Assembly (NCBI RefSeq): GCF_000472785.1
Contig: NZ_KI421462.1
Coordinates: forward strand, 86,300 to 150,299
From: Mesorhizobium loti CJ3sym
GTDB taxonomy: Bacteria > Pseudomonadota > Alphaproteobacteria > Rhizobiales > Rhizobiaceae
Direction: 5' to 3'
Length of the DNA: 64,000 nucleotides
This document shows, one piece after another, positions 15,857-23,999 of this stretch. A model generated the notes under the pieces. That model was not told the DNA's origin and did not search any database. It saw nothing but the letters and a program-made list of their open reading frames with translations. The translations under genes were made by a program, and so were the position numbers. How positions within the stretch are numbered: the first letter of the stretch is position 1; each line of letters opens with the position of its first letter.

Positions 15857-16612
15857 TCATTCAAAGGCCGGTTGCCGCGCGCCTCGGCCGCCGCAGCGCT
15901 GCTCCAGCCGGCTCATGCTGTCGACCGTTACATGGCGTTTGTTCTCGATCCGGATCACGCCGTCAGCCCGCAATCGCGTAAGCTGGCGGCTCACGGTCTC
16001 GTTCGTCAGTCCAAGGAAATCAGAGATGTCGGCACGTGTCAGCGGCAGATCGAAGCATGCCGACCCAGCCGCCGGGTCGATACTGGAATCCATATTCCGG
16101 GCGATCATGAGGAGAAAGCTCGCCACCTTCTCCGGTGCGGTCTTGCGCCCGAGAGTCACCATCCATTCAAGTGCCTCGTCGAGTTCGTCCAGCGTCTGCT
16201 TGAGCAGGCGATGCTCGAGTCCCGGTGATTCCTTCATTATCCGTTCAACGGCCGCCTTCGGAAACGAGCACAGGGAGACGGAGGTTGCCGCTTCCACATT
16301 GATCGTGCTTTTCACCTTGAAGGGCCGTCCCAGAAAATCCGGTGCGAACCGAAGACCGACAATCTGCTGGCGGCCGTCCGAAAGGCACTTCGTCAGCTTC
16401 ACAACGCCTGAAAGCAAGTTTGAATAGCTGTCGACGGCCTCGGCGTCGGTGATCAGTTCGACCCCCGGCTCGAGCTTGTGCCGCGACGAAGTTTTGGCTA
16501 GCCCAACCAAATGGTTTGGATCGAGCGCACCGCAGACGCCGCGATGTCGTGCTGCGCAAGACAGGCAAAGAACGGGAATGCCGGAACTGTGAATGTCTTG
16601 CCGTACTGTCAT
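15857..16612 (-). CDS. fnrN: FnrN-type Crp/Fnr oxygen-sensing regulator
   Basis: A 251-residue Crp/Fnr-family regulator. Four cysteines fit a 4Fe-4S sensor: Cys16, Cys19, Cys27 (CLSCAARHRGVC) and Cys115 (SLCSFP), as in FNR and rhizobial FnrN but not in FixK. The cyclic-nucleotide-like beta roll is central, and the C-terminal helix-turn-helix reads DFLGLTNETVSRQLTRL with the usual E..SR DNA contacts. Under low oxygen such a protein activates genes with TTGA-N6-TCAA boxes. Boxes of this type occur upstream of fixN, fixG and hemN in this window, so this is probably their activator. Divergent from hemN. Confidence 0.85.
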   Translation of the reverse strand: MTVRQDIHSSGIPVLCLSCAARHRGVCGALDPNHLVGLAKTSSRHKLEPGVELITDAEAVDSYSNLLSGVVKLTKCLSDGRQQIVGLRFAPDFLGRPFKVKSTINVEAATSVSLCSFPKAAVERIMKESPGLEHRLLKQTLDELDEALEWMVTLGRKTAPEKVASFLLMIARNMDSSIDPAAGSACFDLPLTRADISDFLGLTNETVSRQLTRLRADGVIRIENKRHVTVDSMSRLEQRCGGRGARQPAFE

Positions 16613-16697
16613 TACGCTCGCGCTACCGATCTCAAGTTTCGACAGGATAGCAAGCGATGGCAGAGAAATCCTTGCGGCAGTTTGTCCGTGCTGGAGG

Positions 16698-16711
16698 CTG
16701 ACCGAAATCAG
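16698..16711. promoter_or_regulatory. FNR/FnrN-like dyad upstream of hemN
   Basis: CTGACCGAAATCAG matches the anaerobox pattern TTGAY-N4-RTCAA apart from its symmetric end bases. It lies 58 bases upstream of the hemN ATG and 86 bases from the fnrN start, so it may serve both genes. Confidence 0.5.
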
Positions 16712-16769
16712 GGCATTGGCTCTTCGACGCGTCCAGACTTCCGGCGAGGCAAAAACGGCGGACCACCAA

Positions 16770-18119
16770 ATGAGACCGGAATTAGCTGCCAGGCTTGGCG
16801 AGAACGTCCCGCGTTATACCAGTTACCCGACCGCGCCGCATTTCCATCCTGGCGTCGACGCTGATGTCTATCGAAGCTGGTTGAAGGCGCTCGAAAGCGG
16901 TGACGAGGTCTCGCTCTACCTGCACATCCCTTATTGCGACCGGCTGTGCTGGTTCTGTGCGTGCCATACAAAGCAGACCCGCCGCTACGAGCCGGTGGCT
17001 TCGTATCTCCGCTCGCTTCACGCGGAGATCGCGACTGTCGCCGGTCTTGTCGGCAGCAAGGCCCATGTCCGCGCCGTGCATTTCGGCGGCGGCTCGCCGA
17101 CCATGCTGAAGCCCGAGGATATGATAGCCTTGGGAACTGTCCTGCGGGATAGCTTCGATTTTCTTGCCGATGCGAAGATCAGCGTCGAAATCGAACCCAA
17201 CGACATGGACGAAGCCCGCCTTGATACACTTGCCGAGATCGGCATGGCGCGGGCGAGCGTCGGCGTTCAGGATTTCGATCCGAAGGTGCAGAAGGCGATC
17301 AATCGCGAGCAGAGCTTTTTGCAGACCAAGGCGGTTGTAGACGGCATTCGCTCTCGCGGCGTAGGGTCCGTGAACCTCGATTTGCTTTACGGCCTGCCGC
17401 ATCAGACCAGGGAGAGCGTCTGTTCCACCGTGGCGCAGGCGCTGACTCTGGAGCCGGACCGGATGGCGCTGTTCGGCTACGCGCATGTGCCCTGGTTCAA
17501 GAAGCATCAGACTATGATCGACGAGGCATGGTTGCCGGGTCCGGCCGAACGGTTCGCTCAGTGGCAAATTGCCGCCCGTCTGATCATGGGCGCCGGATAC
17601 GAGGCGATTGGAATAGACCATTTCGCCAGGCCGGATGATGCGCTTGCAGTCTCGGCTCGCGCGGGAACAATCCGCCGCAATTTCCAGGGCTACACCGAGG
17701 ATCGCTGCGAAACACTGATCGGGCTCGGGTCGTCATCGATCAGCCGGTTTCGACAGGGCTATTCGCAGAACATGCCGTCGACAGCCGAATATAGACGCAT
17801 GGTCGAGGGGGGACATCTGGCCACGGTCCGCGGCATCGCGTTTTCCGAAGATGACCGTGTTCGCGGCTGGATCATCGAGCGCTTGATGTGCGATTTCGGC
17901 TTTTCAGCAGCCGATCTGGTGGAACGCTTCGGGGAAGCCGGACAAAAGCTTCTTTTCCAAGCAAGCTCCATCGCCATTGGCGACCCTGCTCGACCGCTTG
18001 AACTCCAAGGTGACAGTTACGTCGTATCGGCGGAAAGTCGTCCCTTTGTAAGGAGCATTGCAGCGAAGTTCGACAAATATTTCGAAAGTGGAACGGCCAG
18101 GCACTCAGTGGCAGTCTGA
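16770..18119 (+). CDS. hemN: HemN, oxygen-independent coproporphyrinogen III dehydrogenase
   Basis: A 449-residue radical-SAM enzyme that turns coproporphyrinogen III into protoporphyrinogen IX without oxygen, needed for heme in low-oxygen bacteroids. The N-terminal VPRYTSYPTAPHF is typical. The cluster motif is CDRLCWFC (CxxxCxxC), followed by HFGGGSPTML for SAM binding and LYGLPHQT. An open frame extends upstream to 16593, but the ATG at 16770 gives the family length and removes the unconserved extension. Divergent from fnrN with an FNR-like dyad between. A second copy lies at 32590-33915. Confidence 0.95.
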   Translation: MRPELAARLGENVPRYTSYPTAPHFHPGVDADVYRSWLKALESGDEVSLYLHIPYCDRLCWFCACHTKQTRRYEPVASYLRSLHAEIATVAGLVGSKAHVRAVHFGGGSPTMLKPEDMIALGTVLRDSFDFLADAKISVEIEPNDMDEARLDTLAEIGMARASVGVQDFDPKVQKAINREQSFLQTKAVVDGIRSRGVGSVNLDLLYGLPHQTRESVCSTVAQALTLEPDRMALFGYAHVPWFKKHQTMIDEAWLPGPAERFAQWQIAARLIMGAGYEAIGIDHFARPDDALAVSARAGTIRRNFQGYTEDRCETLIGLGSSSISRFRQGYSQNMPSTAEYRRMVEGGHLATVRGIAFSEDDRVRGWIIERLMCDFGFSAADLVERFGEAGQKLLFQASSIAIGDPARPLELQGDSYVVSAESRPFVRSIAAKFDKYFESGTARHSVAV

Positions 18120-18657
18120 GTGCCACAGACGAACGTCACCGTCTTCAGTCGATCGCGAACCTCCTCAAAATCGCCGAAACCAGCAGCTAACAATTCGATA
18201 GTGCATATGACGCCACTTTACGATGCTGTGACGACGCGGGTATTTCCCAAAGGGGGTCGCATGGCAGAGGGCTGGGACCCGCCGGAACCCTGCAGGCAGG
18301 GCTCCACTTCGTATCCGCCCAAGCAGGTTGGATTGTTCGGCCCAGTCTTTCACTGAATGTCAGCGACGCACCCCATTGCGGCTTTCGCTACTCAGCGCTG
18401 CGGCTCTTGAATGCCCCTTTGAGATGGGCTCATTCTGAGTAACAACCGCACGGCGTTCCCACGTGTCTGAAACCATGCATGAGTGCGGCTAGCACGCCCT
18501 GCGCCTTGTTCGCGGTTTCCGGGCCGCCCAGGCACTTACTTGACCTCCAGCTGCTCGAAGTTCGCGCATAGGCCTTACATGACGGATCGGTAGGCCGCGA
18601 CCGCCGGGAAATTAGGCACCCGGGCGGCTGCGCCAATTGACCAACTTTATGCTTCGA
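18120..18657. other. intergenic, no gene recognised
   Basis: About 540 bases between hemN and the conjugation cluster. The open frames here carry no family features and I see no clear repeat or RNA gene. Confidence 0.45.
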
Positions 18658-18930
18658 TTACTCGGAATCTGAACCTGACACGCGTCGCGATTTCTCTGAC
18701 ATGCCGGCGGCAGGCAAGCTTTCCTTTCTGGCCTTGGCAAACGCTCTGTCACCTTCCAGAAACCCTGCCAGCATGAAAGGTATGAGTTCCGCTACCGTTT
18801 CAGACTCGCCATAGGTCTGGCGGTAAAGCGCCGCATAGTCCTTGAGTGCTTGGTTCAAGTCCGCGCTAACGGTGATGGTCATCTTCGAAGGTGTCCGGTC
18901 TGGAAGCTTTCCAAGTTTCAGATCTGCCAT
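18658..18930 (-). CDS. DUF2274-family protein linked to trb operon
   Basis: A 90-residue protein. LKLGKLPDRTPSKMTITVSADL followed by ALKDYAALYRQTYGES and ELIPFMLAGFLEGDRAFAKAR match the DUF2274 family, which is almost always found directly after trbI in such operons. The N-terminal strand and helices resemble a ribbon-helix-helix DNA-binding fold, so a role in controlling transfer genes is possible but not shown. Twelve bases separate it from the trbI stop, so it is the last gene of the trb operon. Confidence 0.78.
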   Translation of the reverse strand: MADLKLGKLPDRTPSKMTITVSADLNQALKDYAALYRQTYGESETVAELIPFMLAGFLEGDRAFAKARKESLPAAGMSEKSRRVSGSDSE

Positions 18931-18942
18931 GATTACTCCTGT

Positions 18943-20157
18943 TCAAGTCGGGTATGGGCGCAGCACAAGATCCTTGTGTACAATCACGCGGAGGGGCCAA
19001 CCGGGGCGGACGATAATGGTGGGTTGAATATTCAGGTTCTTTTCGGTGATGCGCTGGCCGGCTTGACTGATGTTTTGCTGAGTGGATTCCCGGATCGCCT
19101 TAACTAGGTCGCTTTCGTTTTCCCCAAAGCTCAACTCGGTACCAACGCCCAGTAGCGTCGCTAGAGCAACTCCCTTGATCAGCTGCCAGGTGTGAAAATC
19201 GACCTTGTCTTCAAGCCCGGCATAGCCGGCAGTATCCGTCGCTGGCAGATTGTCGATTTCGATCGAGGAACCGTCGGGCAGGATTATTCGCTGCCAGACC
19301 AGCAATGCGCGCCTCTGCCCAAAAGCCACGACGCTGTCATAAGTGCCGATGAGGCGTGAGCCTTGCGGAATGAGCACAATGCTGCCGGTGACTGTGTCGT
19401 GCACATTCTCGGTGACCTGCGCGACGACAAGGCCAGGCAAGTCGGAATTTATGCCGGTGACGAGACTGGCCGCGATCACGCTGCCGGCCATCAGTTGGTA
19501 GGGCGAGGCCGGCGTCTGCAGCGCATGCGGATTGTAGATCCCGCTTGTGTTTCGCTGACTGACAAAATCGAGCTTGCGCTGTTGGTTGTTCTGGTCACCC
19601 TCGGCTGGGGCAACGGAAGCTGACGCGCGCGTCGCTCCGGATTGCGGAAGCGCCTCAGACGGCTGCTGCGCACTCGGCCCGCCGCCGGCGACATCTGTCT
19701 GTCTGGGTCGATTGTCGATCCGGAACAAGACTTGCGACTCGCGCGCCTCAATTGCTTGCTGGGCAAGGCGCTGCTCCTCGGCGGAGATATCCTGCCCTGG
19801 CGCGATGCCGAGCTGACGTTGGCGTTCAAGGATGGGGCGACCGAGGTCGCCGGGCAGTGGCGGTCCGAGCACAGGGGCCTTCGGCATGATCCCGGAATAG
19901 TCCTTGGGAAGCGCTTCTAGTCCCTCGGCGGGTGGCTTGCGCTCGGTGTTATAGCGGTCCTCTGCCTGGTGCTTGATACGCCATGCCGGTCCTTGAAGCG
20001 CCATCATCGTGACGCCCAGAATGGCACCGGATCCGACTGCAGCGATGGCGACGATCACACCGCGCCTGAATCGGACAGCGCGGCGGGGCGAGGCTCGCAA
20101 TTGCAGCTGCTCGGGATCGAGTTTCGGCGGCGCATCGGATCGGGAAGTATCGGTCAT
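18943..20157 (-). CDS. trbI: TrbI, VirB10-like conjugation channel protein
   Basis: A 404-residue protein. A cytoplasmic N-terminus (DPEQLQLRASPRR), one membrane helix (GVIVAIAAVGSGAILGVTMM), a proline-rich periplasmic linker and a C-terminal beta domain with AGSVIAASLVTGINSDLPG and GTYDSVVAFGQRRALLVWQR give the VirB10/TrbI layout. TrbI spans both membranes and links energy at the inner membrane to the outer pore. The ATG at 20157 follows GGGGAG with a 5-base spacer; a GTG at 20172 would overlap trbG without gain. Downstream of trbG, as usual. Confidence 0.94.
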   Translation of the reverse strand: MTDTSRSDAPPKLDPEQLQLRASPRRAVRFRRGVIVAIAAVGSGAILGVTMMALQGPAWRIKHQAEDRYNTERKPPAEGLEALPKDYSGIMPKAPVLGPPLPGDLGRPILERQRQLGIAPGQDISAEEQRLAQQAIEARESQVLFRIDNRPRQTDVAGGGPSAQQPSEALPQSGATRASASVAPAEGDQNNQQRKLDFVSQRNTSGIYNPHALQTPASPYQLMAGSVIAASLVTGINSDLPGLVVAQVTENVHDTVTGSIVLIPQGSRLIGTYDSVVAFGQRRALLVWQRIILPDGSSIEIDNLPATDTAGYAGLEDKVDFHTWQLIKGVALATLLGVGTELSFGENESDLVKAIRESTQQNISQAGQRITEKNLNIQPTIIVRPGWPLRVIVHKDLVLRPYPT

Positions 20158-20168
20158 GAGCGCTCCCC

Positions 20169-21197
20169 TCACCTGCTGGTCCGCGCAAAGAGCGGAATCC
20201 GCCGCGGCGGTTGCCGGCCGTCAGTCCTGGTGATGCGCACCACTTGCTGCTGTTTGGCGCCGAGGCGCAGTTCGGCGGCAGCAAAGAGGCGATCGACGAT
20301 GTAATAGTTGCCGCGCATACGGAAGTTGACGAGCTGGTCATTGCCATCGGCGCCGACGATGAAGAGAGGAGGCGCTTCACCCTGATCAATGCGACGGGGG
20401 AATTCGATATAGACCTTGCTGCCATCGTCGAAAGCGCGCGTCGGCCTCCAGGGTGGTGTGTCGCCGGTGATTGAATACCGAAAGCGGATATTCTCGAGCG
20501 CCACATTCGAAGCTACCGGCATGGCACCCTCGGCTTGAGCGTTGCGCTGGCGTAGCGCGATGATCTGGTCCTCGCTATAGGTCCAGGAGATCGCCGCCAT
20601 CGAGGTTTTCTCGGTGCTTTGAAGCTGCAAATGGTAGGTGCGTCGTTCCGTGGTGATCACCAGATTGGTGGTAAGCCCCGGCGCGAAGGGTTTTACCAGC
20701 ACATGGGTGCGCTGATTGTCACCGGTGCCGCTGACAGTATCGCCGATCACCCAACGCACCGTGTCGCCGGCCGACACGGCTGTTAGCTTCTCGCCCGGCT
20801 GGAGTGCGATATCGGTGACGCGCTCCGGTGCGGCGTAGAGCTGATAGAGCGCGCCATCGGCGAATGGATAAACCTGAACCGCATTCATGTACCCATACCT
20901 GGTAGGTTGCTGCGTCGCTGCTTTATTGGCATCGGAGACCCGTTCTTCAGGAGAGCGCTTGTCTTCGGCCACCCTGCCCGGATTGGGCTGTAACTGACCG
21001 GGTAGCGGCAGCGGCTTTGGCACCTCGACTATCTTGACCGGCTTCTCCGGCGGCTTCTCGATTGCGGCTGGTTTGAAATCGGCAGCATCATAGGAAATCT
21101 CAGGCGGCGGTACCGGCTTCGACGCGCAGGCGGAGAGGACTGCTGTAGAGGCCGACAGGATCAGCACGGCACGGACCGACGACATTCTATTCTTCAT
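20169..21197 (-). CDS. trbG: TrbG, VirB9-like outer-membrane channel protein
   Basis: A 342-residue lipoprotein-like channel component. The N-terminal signal ends in a lipobox (TAVLSAC, lipid attachment at Cys). A proline-rich linker precedes a VirB9-like beta region: QVYPFADGALYQLYAAPERVTDI and TNLVITTERRTYHLQL are diagnostic. With TrbI and TrbF it forms the envelope pore for DNA transfer. The ATG overlaps the trbF stop by four bases. Confidence 0.92.
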   Translation of the reverse strand: MKNRMSSVRAVLILSASTAVLSACASKPVPPPEISYDAADFKPAAIEKPPEKPVKIVEVPKPLPLPGQLQPNPGRVAEDKRSPEERVSDANKAATQQPTRYGYMNAVQVYPFADGALYQLYAAPERVTDIALQPGEKLTAVSAGDTVRWVIGDTVSGTGDNQRTHVLVKPFAPGLTTNLVITTERRTYHLQLQSTEKTSMAAISWTYSEDQIIALRQRNAQAEGAMPVASNVALENIRFRYSITGDTPPWRPTRAFDDGSKVYIEFPRRIDQGEAPPLFIVGADGNDQLVNFRMRGNYYIVDRLFAAAELRLGAKQQQVVRITRTDGRQPPRRIPLFARTSR

Positions 21198-21919
21198 TGG
21201 TGGACTCCTTTTGGGGAAACGGACGTCGGCGCAGCACTGTCGAGCTCGCGCGACCAGTCGATCGCATTGATGAAGACGCCGAGCGGGTTGTTGCGCAGTT
21301 GGTCAGTATTACTTGGCGGGCGGATCACGATGGTGAGGATCGCGGTCCAGCGCGTCGTGCTGGCAAGGCTGCCGCGCTCAAAAACCTGCTCGGCCCACTT
21401 GACCTGGAACGAGCTGTCGGAAGCCCTGACCACGCTGGTCACTTGCACCGACACGCTGCGTGTGCCGATCTGGCCGAAAGGATCGTTCGCCTTGGCGTAC
21501 TCGTTGAGAAAGAGCGCCGCGCGGTCGGTGGCGAAGTCATAGGCCGAAAGCCAGTTCTGCCGCACCAGCACCGGATCGGTGGAAACGGAACGGACATTCT
21601 GAATGAAGCGGCCGAGATGCCACGCGATCTGGGCATCGGAGGGCTCGTAGTCCCGGATTGCCGGCGCAACGGCGCGTGCCTCGCCGAAGCCGTCGACCTC
21701 GACGACGTAAGGCACGACGCGGCTCTGCATCGACTGCCACACGAGTCCGCCGGAAAGTCCGGCCGCCAAGGTCAGACAGCCAAGAGCCATGAACCGCCAG
21801 TTGCGGGCCTGCACTCGAGATGAGCCTATGCGCTCGTCCCAGAGCTGCGCGGCCTTCTGATACGGCGTGACCGGCTCGGGCGTCTTGCCATAACGTTGAA
21901 TGGGTCGCTTGAATAGCAT
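21194..21919 (-). CDS. trbF: TrbF, VirB8-like inner-membrane assembly factor
   Basis: A 241-residue bitopic protein. A short cytoplasmic N-terminus (TPYQKAAQLWDERIGSSRVQ) is followed by one helix (MALGCLTLAAGLSGGLVWQSM) and a periplasmic NTF2-like domain ending GVFINAIDWSREL. This is the TrbF/VirB8 family, which seeds assembly of the transfer pore. It follows trbL directly (the trbL stop is at 21920-21922) and overlaps trbG by four bases. Confidence 0.92.
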   Translation of the reverse strand: MLFKRPIQRYGKTPEPVTPYQKAAQLWDERIGSSRVQARNWRFMALGCLTLAAGLSGGLVWQSMQSRVVPYVVEVDGFGEARAVAPAIRDYEPSDAQIAWHLGRFIQNVRSVSTDPVLVRQNWLSAYDFATDRAALFLNEYAKANDPFGQIGTRSVSVQVTSVVRASDSSFQVKWAEQVFERGSLASTTRWTAILTIVIRPPSNTDQLRNNPLGVFINAIDWSRELDSAAPTSVSPKGVHQ

Positions 21920-23242
21920 TTAGTCGTCCTTGTCGTTGAGAGAGGGATTGGCGCTGCCTCCCGGCCTGTCGCCTTCACGGACGGCCTGCATGGCGGTGTG
22001 ACGGTGGGCACGGGCTGTCTGTTCGGAACGCAGGCGCCTGGCCCAGCCGGGCGCGGCATCAGCGACCGGACCAGTAGGGCTTCCGGTCATGGATGCGGTC
22101 GGCGCACCACCGGTCGCGGTCCAGGCAGCTTCGCGCCCGGCATCAACGCTGCGCCCGAAGCCCCCTGCGGCAGATCGTGCCGCCCGCATTGCGGCGCCGC
22201 CGGCGGCGCTGGTCACACCATGCATTCCAGCAGCTACACCGGACAGGCCGGACTCGGGCGATGTTGCGCGCCCGATCTGCCAGGCCGTAGAAGCCGCTGA
22301 CCCCATGGTCGTGCCGGCACGGAGTGCGGTGAGACCGCTGCCGGTTGCCGTGCGCGCGCCGGCAAATGCTGCGCCTGCGGCAACGAGCGATGCACCGGCT
22401 GCGGCTGCCGTGGTTCCAAGTGCGGCGCCCGCGCCAAGCTGCGGCGCGCCCGAGACAAGACCGGAGGCTATCCCAGGTCCGAAAATGCCGAGACCAAGGA
22501 GCGCCAAGGCGCCCAGGACCTGTGACATGGCGGCGGCCAGATCCGGCTCCTTGCCTTGCAGCGCGGAAGCGAACTCGCCAAAGAGCGTGGAGCCGATGCC
22601 GATGATGACGGCCAACACCATCACCTTGATGCCCGACGAGATGACATTGCCGAGCACGCGCTCGGCGAGAAACGCTGACCGGTTCCAAAGCGCGAAGGGC
22701 ACAAGAATGAATCCGGCCAGAGTGGTGAGTTTGAATTCGAGGATGGTGATGAAGAGTTGGATGGAGAGGATGAAGAAGGCGATGATGACCAGGAACCAGG
22801 CCACGAGCAGCACGAAGATGGTGAGCGCGTTGCCGAAGATTTCTGGGAAGCCGAGAAGCTGGCTTGCCTGATCGAGAAGCGGCCAGGCGCCCTCGAAACC
22901 GGTTGCGGCAATGCGCCCCGGATGCAGGAGATTGTCGGCGGAGAGATTGCCTGAGGACGCATTGATGCCGAGGCCAGCGAAGGACCGATAGATGATGTCG
23001 GCGAGGTTCTTGAAGTTATTCAAGATGAAGGCAAAGACGCCGACATAGAGCACTTTGCGGATGAGCCGGCCGAATATGTTGGGTTCGCCGCCGAATGCCC
23101 AGGCGAGGCCGGCAAGTGTGACGTCGATGCCGATCAGGGTCGTGGTAAGGAAGGCGACATCGCCCGAGAGCAGACCGAACCCGCTATCGATGTAGCGGAT
23201 GAAGGTCTCCATGAAGCGATCAATGACCCCAAGGTCGTTCAT
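21920..23242 (-). CDS. trbL: TrbL, VirB6-like polytopic channel protein
   Basis: A 440-residue inner-membrane protein. The N-terminal MNDLGVIDRFMETFIRYID and several membrane helices (for example FLVIIAFFILSIQLFITILEF) identify TrbL, the VirB6-like channel of the mating pore. The C-terminal third is Ala/Gly-rich and of low complexity, common in TrbL. The ATG at 23242 is the conserved start; the frame is open to 23599 but that part is antisense shadow of trbJ. There is no room for trbK between trbJ and trbL. Confidence 0.92.
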   Translation of the reverse strand: MNDLGVIDRFMETFIRYIDSGFGLLSGDVAFLTTTLIGIDVTLAGLAWAFGGEPNIFGRLIRKVLYVGVFAFILNNFKNLADIIYRSFAGLGINASSGNLSADNLLHPGRIAATGFEGAWPLLDQASQLLGFPEIFGNALTIFVLLVAWFLVIIAFFILSIQLFITILEFKLTTLAGFILVPFALWNRSAFLAERVLGNVISSGIKVMVLAVIIGIGSTLFGEFASALQGKEPDLAAAMSQVLGALALLGLGIFGPGIASGLVSGAPQLGAGAALGTTAAAAGASLVAAGAAFAGARTATGSGLTALRAGTTMGSAASTAWQIGRATSPESGLSGVAAGMHGVTSAAGGAAMRAARSAAGGFGRSVDAGREAAWTATGGAPTASMTGSPTGPVADAAPGWARRLRSEQTARAHRHTAMQAVREGDRPGGSANPSLNDKDD

Positions 23243-23273
23243 GCCGCCTTCCTCGTCGTCAAGAGATTGGTGA

Positions 23274-23999
23274 TCAGTTGCTGGGATAGGCCGTGCCTGT
23301 GCCGAGGAAGCGCTTTGTCGTCTCGCGCGCGGCCTCCTCGGACTGCGCCTTGCGCGCCGCATCCTCGGCCTCAGCGCGGAACTGCGTTGCGAGCAGCGTC
23401 TGGATCTGCATCTGCTGCTTGGTCGAAAGCGCAAGGAGCTGGTTAGTGGCCTGACTTGCCTGAAGCGCACCGGCCGCGCCTTGGCTGCGGTTGACGAGAT
23501 CGGCAAGCAGGTCGCCATCACCGCGAACATTCTCGACGATCTGCGACTGAACACCCATGGTCTGACGGAATGCCTGCATTGCGCTTTGCCAGCGGTCACG
23601 TGCGGCGCTCGCTACATCGCTGACCTTGATCGTGGCGTCGTAGCTTTCCGGATATTGATTACGCCACTGGTCCTGAAGCTTGTTGAGATCAAAGCTCAGG
23701 CCACTTGCCTGGTCCATCAGACTGTCGATCCGTTGGAGCGAGCCGGTAAGCTGACCCACCGAAGAAAAATCCAGACTCTGAAGATTGCGTGCCATGTTCT
23801 GCAGCACGGTCGCCTGGTTCTGGAGCGACTGGATCTGGTTGTTGATCTGCTCCAGCGAGCGCGCCGCCGTGAGCACGTTCTGTGCGTAGTTCGACGGATC
23901 GAACACGATGAGCGCGTAGGCCGGCTGCACGTAGTCGGCCATCGGCTTGGCGATCAACGAAAGGGTGATCAGGCCCGAGAGAAAGCGGCGCCGCATCAT
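23274..23999 (-). CDS. trbJ: TrbJ, VirB5-like pilus-associated protein
   Basis: A 241-residue secreted protein. A twin-Arg-like positive start (MMRRRFLSGLITLSLIAKPM) with a hydrophobic signal, then IVFDPSNYAQNVLTAARSLEQINNQ, the classic TrbJ opening, and a long helical body with ALSTKQQMQIQTLLATQFRAEAE. TrbJ is a minor pilus or adhesion component. The tandem ATGs (23999, 23996) follow AAGGAG with an 8-base spacer; the second ATG overlaps the trbE stop. Confidence 0.92.
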   Translation of the reverse strand: MMRRRFLSGLITLSLIAKPMADYVQPAYALIVFDPSNYAQNVLTAARSLEQINNQIQSLQNQATVLQNMARNLQSLDFSSVGQLTGSLQRIDSLMDQASGLSFDLNKLQDQWRNQYPESYDATIKVSDVASAARDRWQSAMQAFRQTMGVQSQIVENVRGDGDLLADLVNRSQGAAGALQASQATNQLLALSTKQQMQIQTLLATQFRAEAEDAARKAQSEEAARETTKRFLGTGTAYPSN

